From assembly GCA_018500065.2 (NCBI GenBank), contig JAHBAO020000078.1, positions 1-6,848 of the forward strand: a DNA stretch of 6,848 bases, given 5' to 3'. The notes beneath the pieces are model-generated. The model was not told the origin of the DNA. It worked only from the letters and a program-made list of their open reading frames with translations, and made no database searches. Position 1 is the first letter of the stretch. Each line of letters opens with the position of its first letter. Of the stretch, positions 6,322 through 6,848 are shown piece after piece. Source of the DNA: Octadecabacter sp. (GTDB lineage: Bacteria > Pseudomonadota > Alphaproteobacteria > Rhodobacterales > Rhodobacteraceae). Made by a program: the position numbers and the translations under genes.

Positions 6322-6848
6322 TCACAACATCGGCTTGATTGTGCGCAAGCCATCCAAAGTGACCTGACACAGATGGTCGATTTCAGATTGGGTCATGGGG
6401 GTCGACAGCAACCCTGAACATGTCTCAATCATGATAAGACCATTGTTGAAAAAGTGATCCAGCAGCGCAGATACGCATTTTTGTTCATCAGGGCTGATAA
6501 ACGCATTACGGTACGTGGTTGGCGCGGTCTCTTTCAAATGAATACGGAACATAGAACCGCGACCTGTCACACAGACCGGCACATCCGCGAGTTTGATCGC
6601 CTCAGCGATCCCTGCCCGCGCTTTGTCCGCCAGTGCATTCAGGCTCGAAACAGCGGCCTCGTCGAAATGCGCCATCGCGATGGACCCAGCCGTCAACGTG
6701 ATCGGGTTCGCGCTGAACGTGCCGTAATGCGGGAACGGTGCAGGACCATTCAGCGGGTTCATCACATCAAGCACATCTGCGCGACCCGCAAGGGCCCCAA
6801 CGGGAAATCCGCCGCCGATCATTTTGCCCAAAGCCGTTAGATCAGGGG
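6322..6848 (-). CDS. Class III PLP-dependent aminotransferase, glutamate-1-semialdehyde aminomutase-like (C-terminal part, cut by window edge)
   Basis: About 174 C-terminal residues are visible; the N-terminal half and start lie beyond the right edge. The frame stays open to the edge, and upstream of the TTG at 6829-6831 it reads PDLTA, so this TTG is an internal Leu and not a start. The PLP Schiff-base lysine is in LGKMIGGGFPVGA (Lys codon 6823-6825). HYGTFSANPITLTAG follows and carries the Thr that holds the cofactor phosphate across the dimer in relatives. About 166 residues follow the Lys, as in glutamate-1-semialdehyde aminomutase (GSAM) and beta-amino-acid aminotransferases. A chromosomal hemL is unlikely to sit at the head of a catabolic operon, so a catabolic aminotransferase is more plausible. 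The substrate is unknown. It ends at TGA, 31 bases before pcaI, and is presumably cotranscribed. Confidence 0.88.
   Translation of the reverse strand, partial: PDLTALGKMIGGGFPVGALAGRADVLDVMNPLNGPAPFPHYGTFSANPITLTAGSIAMAHFDEAAVSSLNALADKARAGIAEAIKLADVPVCVTGRGSMFRIHLKETAPTTYRNAFISPDEQKCVSALLDHFFNNGLIMIETCSGLLSTPMTQSEIDHLCQVTLDGLRTIKPML

Noticed and set aside
6291..6353. Longer N-terminus for pcaI starting at 6353
   Set aside because: It would overlap the aminotransferase by 32 bases and add a 21-residue Cys-rich leader not seen in the family. The ATG at 6288-6290 gives the normal length.
6829..6831. TTG as a possible start of a short aminotransferase
   Set aside because: The frame continues upstream to the window edge as PDLTA, which matches the conserved sequence before the PLP lysine, so the gene is cut by the window and not short.

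Overview
The window looks like chromosomal DNA from a marine alphaproteobacterium, most likely of the Rhodobacterales (Roseobacter-type). This rests on moderate GC by eye, a complete TRAP transporter, beta-ketoadipate pathway genes that read like the alphaproteobacterial/proteobacterial Pca proteins, and very tight gene packing. No database search was possible, so the taxonomy is an inference.

Left part (1-2976, all on the minus strand): a complete TRAP transporter operon in the order dctP (periplasmic binding protein), dctQ (small membrane subunit), dctM (large membrane subunit). It is read right to left and ends at a strong rho-independent terminator at 24-51. A GC-rich stem-loop with no T-tract lies between dctP and dctQ. 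dctQ and dctM overlap by one base.

Middle (2977-3252): a 276-base divergent intergenic region. It holds a good sigma70-type promoter for dctP, a pair of TTGCAA palindromes placed over the predicted transcription start, and further dyads. On the plus strand follows a small UspA-superfamily gene (3253-3660), whose end converges on the next operon across a hairpin at 3680-3700.

Right part (3689-6848, minus strand): a tightly coupled set of genes, read right to left. First is a class III PLP aminotransferase (partial, cut by the right edge), then pcaI, pcaJ and pcaF. The gap and overlaps are 31 nt, an ATGA overlap and a TGATG overlap. PcaI/PcaJ are the two subunits of a family I CoA-transferase (3-oxoadipate plus succinyl-CoA giving 3-oxoadipyl-CoA). 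PcaF is the thiolase that splits 3-oxoadipyl-CoA into succinyl-CoA and acetyl-CoA. With the aminotransferase in the same unit, the set could form a short route from an amino acid through a 3-oxo acid to acetyl-CoA. That is the most interesting idea here, but it stays an inference because half of the aminotransferase lies outside the window.

I see no mobile element, CRISPR array, tRNA, rRNA, phage gene or defence system. Most of the window is ordinary metabolism. The points worth a second look are the aminotransferase-pcaIJF arrangement and the small regulatory structures.
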